Assembly (NCBI RefSeq): GCF_963666025.1
Contig: NZ_OY762552.1
Location: 1,231,001 to 1,295,000, forward strand
Reading direction: 5' to 3'
Length of the DNA stretch: 64,000 nt
Source: an uncultured Methanobacterium sp.
GTDB taxonomy: Archaea > Methanobacteriota > Methanobacteria > Methanobacteriales > Methanobacteriaceae
Numbering within the stretch: position 1 is the stretch's first letter; every line of letters begins with the position of its first letter. Shown piece by piece: positions 19,454 to 31,568 of this stretch. Below the pieces are notes generated by a model. That model made no database searches and was not told the origin of the DNA. It saw only the letters and a program-made list of their open reading frames with translations. The position numbers were made by a program, and so were the translations under genes.

Positions 19454-19963
19454 TTAAATAAACCTTTCAAACCTCTCTTTTCCTACTTTACATATTGGAC
19501 AGGTTTCCGGTGGCTCTTCACGAGCACACAAATACCCACAGACCCTGCATCTCCACACCGGTAAAGGGAGAGTACTTAATGTTTGTTCTTGTGAGGTTTG
19601 TTTGGCTGATTGGCGTTGCCCGGGTCCCGGTCTTCTCTCAGGTATGGATGTTAATTTTTTACTTCCATTGAGTATTTCACTGGAGATATAAAGTCCACAG
19701 TAGCATGCTCCAAATTCATCAAGGTCAGGATCACGATAATCACATGGACAGATAATATCCAGGTCTTCTTCTTTGACTCCTGATGCCAGTCGACAGGGAC
19801 AGGCCCCATAACCGTAACGATCCTTGTTTATGAGGATGCTTTCCAGGAGTTCCTTGGTAAATGCTTCATCAGGGTTTAGATGATAACCGAAATCCTCTGC
19901 TTCTTCTTTTGACTTCTCGTAAAAACTGTTTAAATCATCTGCAGTGATTTTATCAGGATTCAT
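19454..19963 (-). CDS. Ferredoxin:thioredoxin reductase catalytic-type protein fused to rubredoxin-like domain
   Basis: 169 residues in two modules. Residues about 25-95 hold the FTR beta-subunit cysteines: YGACPCRLASG, IICPCDYRDP and GACYCGLYIS, which normally bind a 4Fe-4S cluster and an active disulfide. The third motif is CYC instead of the usual CHC. After a linker, residues about 136-169 form a rubredoxin-like knuckle pair (WRCRVCGYLC, PETCPICKVG). Its start codon overlaps the glutaredoxin stop by four bases. The fusion suggests a self-contained one-electron donor feeding disulfide reduction. Confidence 0.85.
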   Translation of the reverse strand: MNPDKITADDLNSFYEKSKEEAEDFGYHLNPDEAFTKELLESILINKDRYGYGACPCRLASGVKEEDLDIICPCDYRDPDLDEFGACYCGLYISSEILNGSKKLTSIPERRPGPGQRQSAKQTSQEQTLSTLPLPVWRCRVCGYLCAREEPPETCPICKVGKERFERFI

Positions 19964-20238
19964 CCCAATATCTCCCTCACTTTATCTTCATTGAATCCCA
20001 CAATGGTTTCTTCATCATTTATAACCAGAGTAGGGAATGAAAGTTGAGAGTTCCACTTTTCAACTTGTTGGATTACTTCCTGTCTTTCTTCTCCTTCCAG
20101 GAGGTCCACGTAGATATAATCGTATTCCACTCCCAGATCCTCCAGAAGCATTCTGGTTTTTTTACACCATCCACAGGTACTTAAAGCAAAAAGGACTGTT
20201 TTACCTTTGTTTTCACCATCAACATGTTGCATTGGCAT
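19960..20238 (-). CDS. Glutaredoxin-like protein
   Basis: 92 residues with a thioredoxin fold. The active site CGWC is near residues 22-25, and the cis-Pro loop FPTLVI is near 68. AGGAGG lies upstream of the ATG. Translation is coupled to the FTR-rubredoxin gene by an ATGA overlap, so the likely flow is ferredoxin or rubredoxin to FTR to this glutaredoxin. Methanogens lack glutathione, so another thiol or direct FTR reduction is expected (inference). Confidence 0.88.
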   Translation of the reverse strand: MPMQHVDGENKGKTVLFALSTCGWCKKTRMLLEDLGVEYDYIYVDLLEGEERQEVIQQVEKWNSQLSFPTLVINDEETIVGFNEDKVREILG

Positions 20239-20398
20239 TTTGATTTCCTCCTTTTAGAATATCCCCTTTCAAGATCAGCTTGCTCTTGTTATTCAAACAT
20301 TACCCACATTTATCATAATTCCATCTTTTATTATGTTACATCTTGTATTAATAAACTGACAATGAAAAAAAAATAGATAAATATTTAACAGTGTCCCG

Positions 20399-20505
20399 CG
20401 CTTGGATATACGTTGCCCCGCACTTGATTTTACCCTTGATGTTGTCTACACTTGATGTTGCTTGATTTACCTTTGATGTGCCTTACAATTGATGTTACCA
20501 TGACT
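20399..20505. repeat. Short degenerate direct repeats (TTGATGTT-type)
   Basis: The spacer between glutaredoxin and thiC has four to five imperfect copies of CTTGATGTTG, spaced about 15-25 bp apart. It is too irregular for CRISPR. The role is unknown, and it may be simple slippage of the 3' flank of thiC. Confidence 0.35.
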
Positions 20506-20517
20506 TAAAACCTTTAG

Positions 20518-21792
20518 TTATATGTTATCCCGCACCATCCTCAGGGCACAGAACTCCCCACACATGGTACACATGTCACTTTCAGGAGTAACTCTCCTTT
20601 CACGACATTTTCTGGCCTTTTCAGAGTCAAATGCAAGTTGGTACTGTTTTTCCCACTGGAAATTCTTTCGGGCTCTGGCCATTTCCATTTCCTTGGCCCA
20701 GGCACTTTCAAGCCCATTTGCAACATCTGCAGCCTGTGCAGCTATTTTTGATGCAACAACACCCTCTTTAACATCCTGCAATCCAGGTATGGAAAGATGT
20801 TCTGCAGGAGTAACGTAACACAGGAAATCAGCACCTGCACGGGCTGCCAGGGCCCCTCCAATGGCTGAAGTTATGTGATCGTATCCGGGTGCCAGATCAG
20901 TTACTATTGGCCCTAAAACATAGAATGGGGCACCTTTACAGACTGTTTTCTGGATTTGCATGTTGGCTTCCACCTGGTTTAAGGGGACGTGTCCGGGTCC
21001 TTCTACCATGACTTGCACATCTGCCTCTCGGGCACGTTTAACCAGATCCCCCAGAATCAGGAGCTCTCCAATCTGGGGTATGTCCGAGGCATCAGCCAGA
21101 CAACCCGGCCTGAGACCATCACCCAGCGAGAGAGTCACGTCGTGTTCACGGGCAATCTCCAGTAGGTAATCGTAATTTTTGTACAATGGGTTTTCTTCAT
21201 GATTATGAAGTATCCATGCGGTTAGAAAAGCTCCACCACGACTTACCACTCCCATAACCCTTTCTGACCTTTTGACTTTCTCCACAGTGTCCATGGTGAT
21301 GCCACTGTGCACTGTCATGAAGTCCACTCCTTCCCTGGCCTGTTCTTCAATAGCCCGGAACATATCATCTTCATCCATATTAACCACCGCATCCTTGGTT
21401 TGGGAAGCAGTTATTCCTGCCTGGTATATGGGGACAGTTCCTATGGGAAGATCGGTAGATTCCATTACTGCTTTACGCACTTCACGGAATTTTGGCCCGG
21501 TGGAAAGATCCATTACTGCATCAGCACCATATTCTGCTGCTATTTTGGCCTTTTTCACTTCCAGTTGCACATTTTCCAGTTCAGGGGAAGATCCCAGATT
21601 GGCATTGATCTTGGTACTGAGTCCCCTGCCTACCCCACAGGGTTTGGTGTTCCTGTTTTTGTTACTTGGAATCACCACATGACCTTTAGCAACTCTTTTT
21701 ATGAGTTTTTGAACATCTATGCCTTCATATTCGGCTATTTTTCGTATTTCATCTGTGGTCTGGCCTTTGCCAGCCTGGTATAACTGAGTCAC
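20518..21792 (-). CDS. thiC: Phosphomethylpyrimidine synthase
   Basis: 424 residues, the compact archaeal/Gram-positive-like form. It converts 5-aminoimidazole ribotide to HMP phosphate by radical SAM chemistry for thiamine. The cluster-binding motif CTMCGEFC is near the C-terminus. Family blocks include GAGRGLSTKINANLG-like GVGRGLSTKINANLG, VEGPGHVPLN and GPIVTDLAPGYDHI. It starts at GTG, with GAGGGATG upstream. A 50-bp divergent spacer to the CBS gene leaves no room for a THI-box riboswitch. Confidence 0.95.
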   Translation of the reverse strand: MTQLYQAGKGQTTDEIRKIAEYEGIDVQKLIKRVAKGHVVIPSNKNRNTKPCGVGRGLSTKINANLGSSPELENVQLEVKKAKIAAEYGADAVMDLSTGPKFREVRKAVMESTDLPIGTVPIYQAGITASQTKDAVVNMDEDDMFRAIEEQAREGVDFMTVHSGITMDTVEKVKRSERVMGVVSRGGAFLTAWILHNHEENPLYKNYDYLLEIAREHDVTLSLGDGLRPGCLADASDIPQIGELLILGDLVKRAREADVQVMVEGPGHVPLNQVEANMQIQKTVCKGAPFYVLGPIVTDLAPGYDHITSAIGGALAARAGADFLCYVTPAEHLSIPGLQDVKEGVVASKIAAQAADVANGLESAWAKEMEMARARKNFQWEKQYQLAFDSEKARKCRERRVTPESDMCTMCGEFCALRMVRDNI

Positions 21793-21842
21793 TTTTTCAT
21801 CCCTCGTTTTATATATTAGGAAGTAGTTGAGAATTAAATATT

Positions 21843-22223
21843 ATGATAAAAAAACTGCATGCTCAGGATATCATGATCCAGGAAGTGCATGTTACCTCTC
21901 CCAATGACCTGGTAGCAGCTGCCAAGCTGAAAATGATGCGCTGTAACGTCGGAGGCCTGCCAGTAGTAAATGAAAAACAACTGGTAGGGATAATAACCCA
22001 TAGGGACGTCTTATTAGCCGGAGGAGAATCTCTAGGCCTTAAAGTGGGCGATTTAATGAGTAAAGACCTTGAGGTAGTAAATAAAGACACTCCAGTTATG
22101 ATTATTACCCGGATCATGGCCGATAAAGGTTTCCAGAGAATTCCAGTGGTGGAAGATGGTAACCTGGTGGGACTCATAACCCAGAGCTCACTTATCCGTG
22201 CACTTGCTGATTCAGGGGAATAA
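21843..22223 (+). CDS. CBS-domain pair protein
   Basis: 126 residues forming two CBS motifs: about 5-60 (MIQEVHVTSPNDL...GLPVVNEKQLVGIITHRDVL) and about 68-124 (VVNKDTPVMIITRIMADKGFQRIPVVEDGNLVGLITQSSLI). Such stand-alone pairs bind adenosyl ligands and modulate partners. A TATA element near 21810 lies only about 30 bp before the ATG and no strong ribosome binding site is seen, so the mRNA may be leaderless. It diverges from thiC, which may indicate shared regulation. Confidence 0.88.
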   Translation: MIKKLHAQDIMIQEVHVTSPNDLVAAAKLKMMRCNVGGLPVVNEKQLVGIITHRDVLLAGGESLGLKVGDLMSKDLEVVNKDTPVMIITRIMADKGFQRIPVVEDGNLVGLITQSSLIRALADSGE

Positions 22224-22335
22224 ACTTAGTTTTTTTAAGTAATCCTTTGATTTTATATCATTAATTAATATCATCCTTAGTTAATATTATTTTCAAAGTT
22301 TACGCATTATTCAAAGGGTTTTGCAGATTTATAGA

Positions 22336-23166
22336 TTAAAGTAGAGGCTTAGGAATCTTTGGATCTTTTTTGTCCTTTAATCCACCAATTTTCTCAATTC
22401 GAAGCTCCAGGAATTTTTTACCTGCTTCAGTAACTCCATAGATTGGTATGGATTCTCCTGCCCTGAAATAAGATTTATCTTCCCCAATTTCCCGGACACA
22501 TTTAGATGCACAACCAGTTATCACATCCGCATATTTGAAGAGATTTTTAGCATTTTCCTCCGAAATCTGGGTCACATGGGCTACAAAAATGTATATTTTT
22601 ACACCGGGAGTCCGTTTTTCAATTTCCCTGATCTTCTTTGCATCAGCCGCAGCAACCAGTGTAACTGCTATTTTTTTAAATCCCATTTCAATTGCTTTAA
22701 TAACACCTTCAACCTGATTAATCTCTGCTGTTTTTGAATTTAATATATTTTCAAGCCCTAAGGTATTCATAACATCTTCAAGAGGAGTTGTACTTACCAA
22801 ACCCGACACTCTACCCCCAATACCCTGAATCAACTCTGGTTCGGTTAATATTACTGTCCCACATCCCTCACATACAGTTACCACTGCATCGATTTCTCCC
22901 TCTTCAACCATGGTGTTCAGGGTTTCTGAAACTCCAAAAGAAAGAAAATCCTGCATTCTCAGGGTTCTCTCACCAGTGCAAAAACCAAAGTCATTTATTC
23001 GAAACTCGATGTTTTCCTTTACATCTTTAGATGTAAGCTTTTTTATTCCCCTGTATTTATCAAATATTGGGCAGTATTCTATTTTAGGCTCCCCGACCTC
23101 TACTACCTTTCCGTTTTTAACTTTAACCCTAGTTTTACCCAGGGCTTCAATCACATGCTCATCCAT
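22336..23166 (-). CDS. Methanogenesis marker protein 8 (DUF2099)
   Basis: 276 residues matching the methanogen-restricted family called marker 8. Cys-rich segments are FGFCTGERTL, VVTVCEGCGTVIL and ADVITGCASKCVREIG, which may bind metal. AGGTGAT precedes the ATG. Members are found almost only in methanogens (and relatives with methyl-CoM reductase), but the biochemical role is unknown to me. It is convergent with the CBS gene. Confidence 0.88.
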   Translation of the reverse strand: MDEHVIEALGKTRVKVKNGKVVEVGEPKIEYCPIFDKYRGIKKLTSKDVKENIEFRINDFGFCTGERTLRMQDFLSFGVSETLNTMVEEGEIDAVVTVCEGCGTVILTEPELIQGIGGRVSGLVSTTPLEDVMNTLGLENILNSKTAEINQVEGVIKAIEMGFKKIAVTLVAAADAKKIREIEKRTPGVKIYIFVAHVTQISEENAKNLFKYADVITGCASKCVREIGEDKSYFRAGESIPIYGVTEAGKKFLELRIEKIGGLKDKKDPKIPKPLL

Positions 23167-23406
23167 TCAATCACCTGAATTATAACTAAAAATAAATTTC
23201 CCATTGGAAGTGAGTTTTCCATAAAACAATTTTTTAATGGATTAGTTTAATTTTTCAATGATTAGTTTTTATAAAAAATTTTTCCAATAATTTTTTCTAA
23301 TATTAAAATTAAATATGATTTATTAAATATAATCTAATTCATAGAATAAAAAATATACCCATCCATAGAAAAGTTTAAGAAAGATGAGAATGAACAGGAT
23401 ATAAGC

Positions 23407-23521
<115 letters not shown>

Positions 23522-23540
23522 TCATTATTACTATTTTAAT

Positions 23541-23673
23541 CAATTTCTTAATTTTAAACGTTATTTCAGCTCTTGAAATCTTCAAACTTCTTATTATTCC
23601 ATTATAAGCAATTTTTTAATTTTAAATGTTATTTCAGCTCTTTAAATTTTTTTAACTTCTTATTATTCCATTT
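23541..23673. repeat. 68-bp tandem duplication downstream of tRNA-Met
   Basis: Two adjacent copies (23541-23608 and 23609-23673) share TTAATTTTAAA(C/T)GTTATTTCAGCTCTT and CTTCTTATTATTCCATT with a few differences. It is non-coding. It lies between the tRNA and a truncated gene, a place where mobile elements often leave scars, but no copy of the tRNA 3' end is seen. Confidence 0.6.
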
Positions 23674-23931
23674 TACTTGTTTATTCGCGAAATTTTATCC
23701 AACCCATATAGTTAATATATATTGCCACATAATTAATACTAAATTAATTTAGAAACTGTGGTTACCGCAGATTTTTTTTATTTAGTTCACATCTGTTGCA
23801 GTATTCACAGTAGTGCAGTAAAAGATAAAAAGTAGATAAAAGTGATTTTTGATGATAATTTGCAGAAAAACGGATACAAATACCAGTTTTTTACAAAAAT
23901 AAAGCATATAAAAAAGTTAGGAAACTAATCA

Positions 23932-24717
23932 GTGAATTCATCTTCAGAAATGAGGAGACTGGCAAGAATGGAGAATAACAGACCCTATTGGGATAAAAAA
24001 ATCTGTGATTCAGCCACTTTAGAAGATATTGATGAAGAAATTGTTAAACAGTTCCTTAAAGTATTTAATAACAAGCGAAGACTTGAACTGGACTCTGAAA
24101 TCCCAATTGTAGAATTCCTGGAAAAATTGGAATTAATAAAAGGGGAGAAATTAACAAATGCTGCTGTTCTTTTGTTCTGTAAAAACCCACAAAAATTCTT
24201 TCCTCAAGCAGAAGTACGATGCACTCGATTCAATGGAACAATACCTTTAGAATTTGGTGCCAGGGAAGTTTTCCAGGGAAGCATAATCCATCAAAGAGAA
24301 TCTGCAATTAATTTCGTTAAAGAACACATAAAACTCCCTGCAGAGATTATAGGTTTTGAAAGAGTTGAAAGATGGAAATATCCATTAAATGCCATTCAAG
24401 AAGCCATAACTAACGCTATTTGCCATCGTGATTACAGTTTGAGTTCAAACATCCAGGTTCGAATATTCGATGACCGACTGGAAGTATGGGGATGCGGCCC
24501 ATTACCTGCACCGCTGACTGTTGAAGACTTAAAAATGAAACATAAATCTGTTTTAAGGAATCCTCTTATTGGAAACTGTTTTTTCCGGATAAATTTCATT
24601 GCACAATTAGGAACCGGTACTCAAAAGATTTTAAGTGCTTTTTCAAAACAAAAACTCCCTGAACCATTGTTTGAGATAGATGCTGGTGATTTTATTATAG
24701 TATTCCAGAAAGTATAG
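23932..24717 (+). CDS. ATP-binding transcriptional regulator-like protein, N-terminal AlbA_2 domain missing
   Basis: 261 residues that match the C-terminal part of Schlafen/AlbA_2 regulators. RPYWDKKICDSATLEDIDEEIV is the typical linker after the AlbA_2 domain. The GHKL-type ATPase region has ERWKYPLNAIQEAITNAICHRDY and FDDRLEVWGCGPL, then LGTGTQKILSAF. The usual 130-residue AlbA_2 DNA-binding domain is absent. An in-frame TAA sits four bases before the GTG start, and the upstream ribosome binding site is weak. It is probably a 5'-truncated remnant that still has an open frame. Confidence 0.65.
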   Translation: MNSSSEMRRLARMENNRPYWDKKICDSATLEDIDEEIVKQFLKVFNNKRRLELDSEIPIVEFLEKLELIKGEKLTNAAVLLFCKNPQKFFPQAEVRCTRFNGTIPLEFGAREVFQGSIIHQRESAINFVKEHIKLPAEIIGFERVERWKYPLNAIQEAITNAICHRDYSLSSNIQVRIFDDRLEVWGCGPLPAPLTVEDLKMKHKSVLRNPLIGNCFFRINFIAQLGTGTQKILSAFSKQKLPEPLFEIDAGDFIIVFQKV

Positions 24718-24927
24718 GAGTATAGAGTATCAGCTGATACTTTGGAAGAAATAAAGGGTAAGACAACCTGAGAGGAGAGTTATTAAAAATAAAAAAATCA
24801 AGTAACTTGAATCACAATAAAAAAAAACCCCCCACTAAATATCTGTTTCAATCAAAAACATCTATGAAATATTTTGATCATGAGAACATTTTGATTTTTG
24901 AGAACTTCATTCTTAACATTTAACTTA

Positions 24928-25222
24928 TTAAACCCCTTTTCCACGTTGCTCCTTTTCAGAACCTTCCCTACAGTAAGATTCATGTTTCAGTTCAAAGTTG
25001 CTGTGAGCAGGGCACTGGGAACAGATACATTCCACCGGATCAACTTCACAGTTACTGTTACCCAAAATACAATAGTGCTTCATTATTTTCAGTCATGCAC
25101 TGGCCATATGTCGGGCAAGTCCGGCATATGCAAATCTTTTTCTTTTCCATATTAATTAACGTATTATACTGTTCTTCAGACATTTCTGACATTTTTTCCA
25201 GGGCTAATTCAAACTGGTCCAT
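24928..25222 (-). pseudogene. DUF2769-type cysteine-rich protein gene, frameshifted
   Basis: The ATG at 25222 follows AGGAGGG at good spacing and opens with MDQFELALEKMSEMSEEQY. The first Cys module ICICRTCPTYGQC ends in NNEALLYFG and a stop at 25058. In another frame, starting within the same TTTTGGG run, translation continues as LGNSNCEVDPVECICSQCPAHSNF through ESYCREGSEKE to a stop at 24928. Family members join these two modules in one frame, so a one-base deletion or equivalent shift near 25060-25066 splits the gene. It may be a real lesion, a sequencing error or slippage in the T/G run. Confidence 0.7.
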
Positions 25223-25372
25223 AAAATCCCTCCTATGAGTTACCATCAACTCATTTACATTTCATTTTTATTGATTATTTTTTTAAAGGATCTAGATTCT
25301 TAAATGATCCAGATTTTATACTAGATTTTTATATGAGTTTAATACCTCACACATCAATTAACATCATAAAAA

Positions 25373-25555
25373 TCAGGCATACCTCATCCTGATGATGTTG
25401 AATGCAACCACCACCCCCACAAATGCAATTCGAATGTATGGGCTCACTGGAGCGAAAAGAGCGATTAGCAATATGACTACACCCACAATACTATGGGTTA
25501 AAAGGTTTTTCCAGTCAGTTAAGTAAGCCCTTAGTCCTTTGATTACGCGATTCAT
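25373..25555 (-). CDS. Small membrane protein, 60 residues (copy 1)
   Basis: Two hydrophobic spans (about 21-35 and 39-55) after an amphipathic basic N-terminus, ending in NIIRMRYA. GGAG precedes the ATG. It is clearly paralogous to the next protein on the same strand (25677-25859): both have a Trp/Lys-rich start, PYIR or PYVRVG in the second span and the RMRY end. Function unknown. Confidence 0.7.
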   Translation of the reverse strand: MNRVIKGLRAYLTDWKNLLTHSIVGVVILLIALFAPVSPYIRIAFVGVVVAFNIIRMRYA

Positions 25556-25676
25556 AGTTATTTACTCCTATTAAATTAAATCCATAAAAATAAACTTATC
25601 ATATGTAATATTCATACTGATCAGGTATCTATACTGACCAAATACCTCATTAATTCATTTAAAAATTTAATTTCAT

Positions 25677-25859
25677 TTAAAAATATCTCATTCTCACTAA
25701 ATTAAACCCCACTGCACCTGCTAAAACACCTACCCGCACGTAAGGGTTTACTGAATCAAATAATGTCAATATCAACATTGAAATTCCAGTTAAAGCATGC
25801 ACTACCCTGTTTTTCTTGTCTTTGAAGTAAGATTTAATGCCAATTAATATATTTCCCAT
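25677..25859 (-). CDS. Small membrane protein, 60 residues (copy 2)
   Basis: Two spans with the loop DSVNPYVRVGV and C-terminal NLVRMRYF. GGAGG lies about 10 nucleotides before the ATG. It is the same length as its downstream paralogue and separated from it by 121 bp, so the pair arose by tandem duplication. An RMRY tail facing the cytoplasm would fit the positive-inside rule. Function unknown. Confidence 0.7.
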   Translation of the reverse strand: MGNILIGIKSYFKDKKNRVVHALTGISMLILTLFDSVNPYVRVGVLAGAVGFNLVRMRYF

Positions 25860-26040
25860 TGGTTATCGAACCTCCATCAAGTATATCGAATTATGATATA
25901 TATAATTGGGATATATCATTTTCTTATATATAGTTTGTGGTAATAAAACTCCAAAAATATTAAAATAACAACATCAGACTAAGCATATACATAAAATTAT
26001 GAACGGTTATAGTGGTAAGAAAGGTTATTTTGGTGTATTT

Positions 26041-26793
26041 ATGCCAGCTGAACACGATGCAAAAAATTATTGGGAAATGTTAGACCGACAAAAGGAGATC
26101 ATCAACGAAAACCAACAGTTGAAACTCTTAAACGCCCAAATTACCATCATTGGATGTGGGGGGATAGGCGGAGCCACCACCGAAATGCTGGCCAGAATGG
26201 GGGTTGGAAAGCTTCGAATAGTTGATAAAGATGTTTTTGAAATATCAAATATCAACCGACAGCTCATGAGCAACCAGAAAAGTATTGGAAGACCAAAAAC
26301 AGATATAACCAAGGAAAGACTGGAATCAATTAATCCAACCATAGAGGTTGAAGCATTTAACCAGGAGTTAAATGATAAGAATGTTTTAAAAATCTTAAAA
26401 GGAAGTCAAATCATAATTGATGCTCTAGACAACCTTTTAACCCGTATTACGGTGAGCAGATGTTGTGAAAAGTTGGACATTCCCTTCATCCACGGAGCTA
26501 TACACGGTACCATGGGACAGGTTACTGTTTTTAACCATTCCACACCATCTTACGAAGAATTATTTAAATTACCCTCACAGGGCAAAGAATTAACCGAAGA
26601 AATTCTTTCAAAGGTTTCCAATCTCAGTAAAGAAGTTCCACCCGTAATCGGACCCGTACCAAACATAGTGGGATGTCTCCAGGCTTTTGAAGCTGTTAAA
26701 CTTATTACAGGTAAAGGAAGCCCATTAATGGCCCCTCGTGTGTTGATGTTTGATTTAATGAAAGAAGAAGCATTTTCAGTGGTTCGTTTTTAA
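26041..26793 (+). CDS. ThiF/MoeB/HesA-family E1-like adenylyltransferase
   Basis: About 250 residues. The nucleotide-binding loop GCGGIGG is near residue 37, followed by VDKDVFEISNINRQ with the conserved Asp and Arg, and by DALDNLLTR. It activates a ubiquitin-like sulfur carrier C-terminus (ThiS/MoaD-like) by adenylation. The CxxC zinc pairs of canonical MoeB are not present, so it may be a non-zinc subtype. The ATG at 26041 with GGTG five nucleotides upstream is preferred to the ATG at 25999, which lacks a site. The partner carrier is not in the neighbourhood. Confidence 0.83.
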   Translation: MPAEHDAKNYWEMLDRQKEIINENQQLKLLNAQITIIGCGGIGGATTEMLARMGVGKLRIVDKDVFEISNINRQLMSNQKSIGRPKTDITKERLESINPTIEVEAFNQELNDKNVLKILKGSQIIIDALDNLLTRITVSRCCEKLDIPFIHGAIHGTMGQVTVFNHSTPSYEELFKLPSQGKELTEEILSKVSNLSKEVPPVIGPVPNIVGCLQAFEAVKLITGKGSPLMAPRVLMFDLMKEEAFSVVRF

Positions 26794-26882
26794 TTAATCA
26801 TAATACTTAATCCAATGAATACTAACATTACTCAATGTTAAAATGAGTAATTAACCATCAAAACCAAAAATAGGGTGTTTTA

Positions 26883-27275
26883 ATGCAGTCTCAAAAATCA
26901 ATGCTAATTGTGAGTTTCCTAAGTATAATATTAATTGTAATGACCAGCGGATGTACTTTCAACATGGGAAATCTAATTAATCAAAATAATAGTAAGGGAG
27001 ATATAGTTCAGTATACAGTTAACATCGATGAAAGCAATAACAATTCTTATCATGTAAATGGTATGGTGGAAAACAGAGCTGCCCAAAACTACAGTTTTGT
27101 TAACTTGACAGTCACTGGATACAATGCTAAAAAAGAATCAATCTCCAAAACTAAAATAACATTACCCCATATGCTTGCTCGGGATTATACCAATTATGAT
27201 GCATGGTTAACTTCACCCAATGGTGAAAAGATAACCACAGCCACCGTTGAATTTGTAAACGGCACCAAAGACTAA
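26883..27275 (+). CDS. Lipoprotein with FxLYD-like domain
   Basis: 130 residues. A signal peptide ends in a lipobox (MTSGC, Cys near residue 24). A single immunoglobulin-like FxLYD-type domain follows (VNGMVENRAAQNYSFVNLTVTGYNAKKESI). It is expected on the outer face of the membrane. Asn/Ser sequons suggest N-glycosylation. The role is unknown, and such proteins are numerous in Methanobacterium. Confidence 0.75.
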   Translation: MQSQKSMLIVSFLSIILIVMTSGCTFNMGNLINQNNSKGDIVQYTVNIDESNNNSYHVNGMVENRAAQNYSFVNLTVTGYNAKKESISKTKITLPHMLARDYTNYDAWLTSPNGEKITTATVEFVNGTKD

Positions 27276-27276
27276 T

Positions 27277-27296
27277 TTATTTTTTTATTTTTTTTA
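27277..27296 (+). terminator. T-tract terminator after lipoprotein gene
   Basis: A T-rich stretch broken by single A residues begins two bases after the stop, as is usual for archaeal intrinsic termination. Confidence 0.45.
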
Positions 27297-27398
27297 GTGA
27301 TCATTACATTAATTTTCAGATTCCCAACTACTAAATTCCCAACCACTAATTCAGATGTCCACCACGAAAATATTCCTGATTGTCACAATCCACAAACA

Positions 27399-27406
27399 TT
27401 TATATA
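27399..27406 (+). promoter_or_regulatory. TATA box of glnA
   Basis: TTTATATA at 27399-27406. Transcription is expected to start about 25 bp further, near 27428, within the NrpR operator. This places any upstream start codon outside the transcript. Confidence 0.7.
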
Positions 27407-27415
27407 CCAGTAAGA

Positions 27416-28783
<1,368 letters not shown>

Positions 28784-28794
28784 AACCTCTCATT

Positions 28795-28821
28795 ATTTCT
28801 TTTTTTCTTTTATTTTCATTT
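28795..28821 (+). terminator. T-tract terminator after glnA
   Basis: Pyrimidine-rich, T-dominated run starting about ten bases after the glnA stop, with no stem-loop. It separates glnA from nrpR. Confidence 0.45.
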
Positions 28822-29047
28822 CCTCCACATTGATATTCAAAAATCATTGCTATCCAGAAGTTTCACATCCTGAATTTTAACCATAAGTATTTAAAATCAA
28901 TCCCAATAATTAAAACTAATATTCTTAAATTAATATATGGATTAAAATACTAGAATTCATTAATGAAACTAGGATTATTATAAAAATACAATAAGATTAC
29001 CTAAAAACTAAATAATTTTACTGATACTAAAATAGAAGGGTGAATAG

Positions 29048-30745
<1,698 letters not shown>

Positions 30746-30939
30746 GTTCGAACCACTCCATCTTTAAATCTCTTTTTAATATGTTTTTTCTGATTTCTAT
30801 AATAGATATTTTATATTCCATTTGGCAGAAATAGGAATCAATTTGTAGAACTAGGAAAATCAACAGGCAGATTAAGGTAACTGGCCGAAAAAAATGTAAT
30901 TATAAGGGTTAAGGAGTTCATGTTTTAACCCAGTTTACC

Positions 30940-31431
30940 CTATTCTACAAATCGTTTATCAGACTTTTTATCCTTAGCTTCGTGGTGTTTATCCTCGAAC
31001 CATCCTATAGATATATATTCTCCTTCATCCCTGTCAAAATGAGGAATATATGGCTTTATATCCAGAAGGGGAGTTCCATCAACCACATCCACATTACTGA
31101 TGTGTAAAGTAGACCCTTCAATCTTTTCCAAACGGACCACTGAAATTCCAATGGGGTTTGGCCTTTTAGGAGCTCTTGTAGCAAATATTCCCCTTTTTAC
31201 TGTATCCAGGAACGGTTTTACCTCCAGAGAATGACCATTGCATAGATGAAAGTGGTAGATAAGCAGGATGTGTGAAAATCCATCCAGATCTTTTAAACCA
31301 GTTTCATACTCTTTTTCAAGTTCTATTGTTCCTTTAACTCCTCTGGCACCAACAGGTTGTATTGGCATTCCATGAAGTTCTTTAAAGGGAGAATGTATAA
31401 TTCCAATTGGATTGTACTGTACTTGATTCAT
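30940..31431 (-). CDS. trmO: tRNA (N6-threonylcarbamoyladenosine37-N6)-methyltransferase TrmO
   Basis: 163 residues of the TsaA/YaeB family. Motifs are YNPIGIIHSPFKE at the N-terminus, DLDGFSHILLIYHFH, GIFATRAPKRPNPIGISVVRL (SAM-binding beta-barrel) and DGTPLLDIKPYIPHFD. It N6-methylates t6A37 in tRNA. GGTGAT precedes the ATG. It is monocistronic and convergent with nrpR. Confidence 0.9.
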   Translation of the reverse strand: MNQVQYNPIGIIHSPFKELHGMPIQPVGARGVKGTIELEKEYETGLKDLDGFSHILLIYHFHLCNGHSLEVKPFLDTVKRGIFATRAPKRPNPIGISVVRLEKIEGSTLHISNVDVVDGTPLLDIKPYIPHFDRDEGEYISIGWFEDKHHEAKDKKSDKRFVE

Positions 31432-31568
31432 TGTTTATCACCGTAATACAAAATAGTGGAAAATGCCGAGATGTAATAGTTTACATTAAAAAAATATTTT
31501 AATCATCTAATATATAAAATAACATGCTTGAGTAAACTGGATTGAACGAAAAATGGAGATGTTAAACC

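Noticed and set aside
20399..20505. CRISPR-like array
   Set aside because: Repeats are about 10 nt, degenerate and unevenly spaced, and no cas gene is near.
21793..21842. TPP riboswitch before thiC
   Set aside because: Only about 50 bp separate thiC from the divergent CBS gene, too short for the conserved structure.
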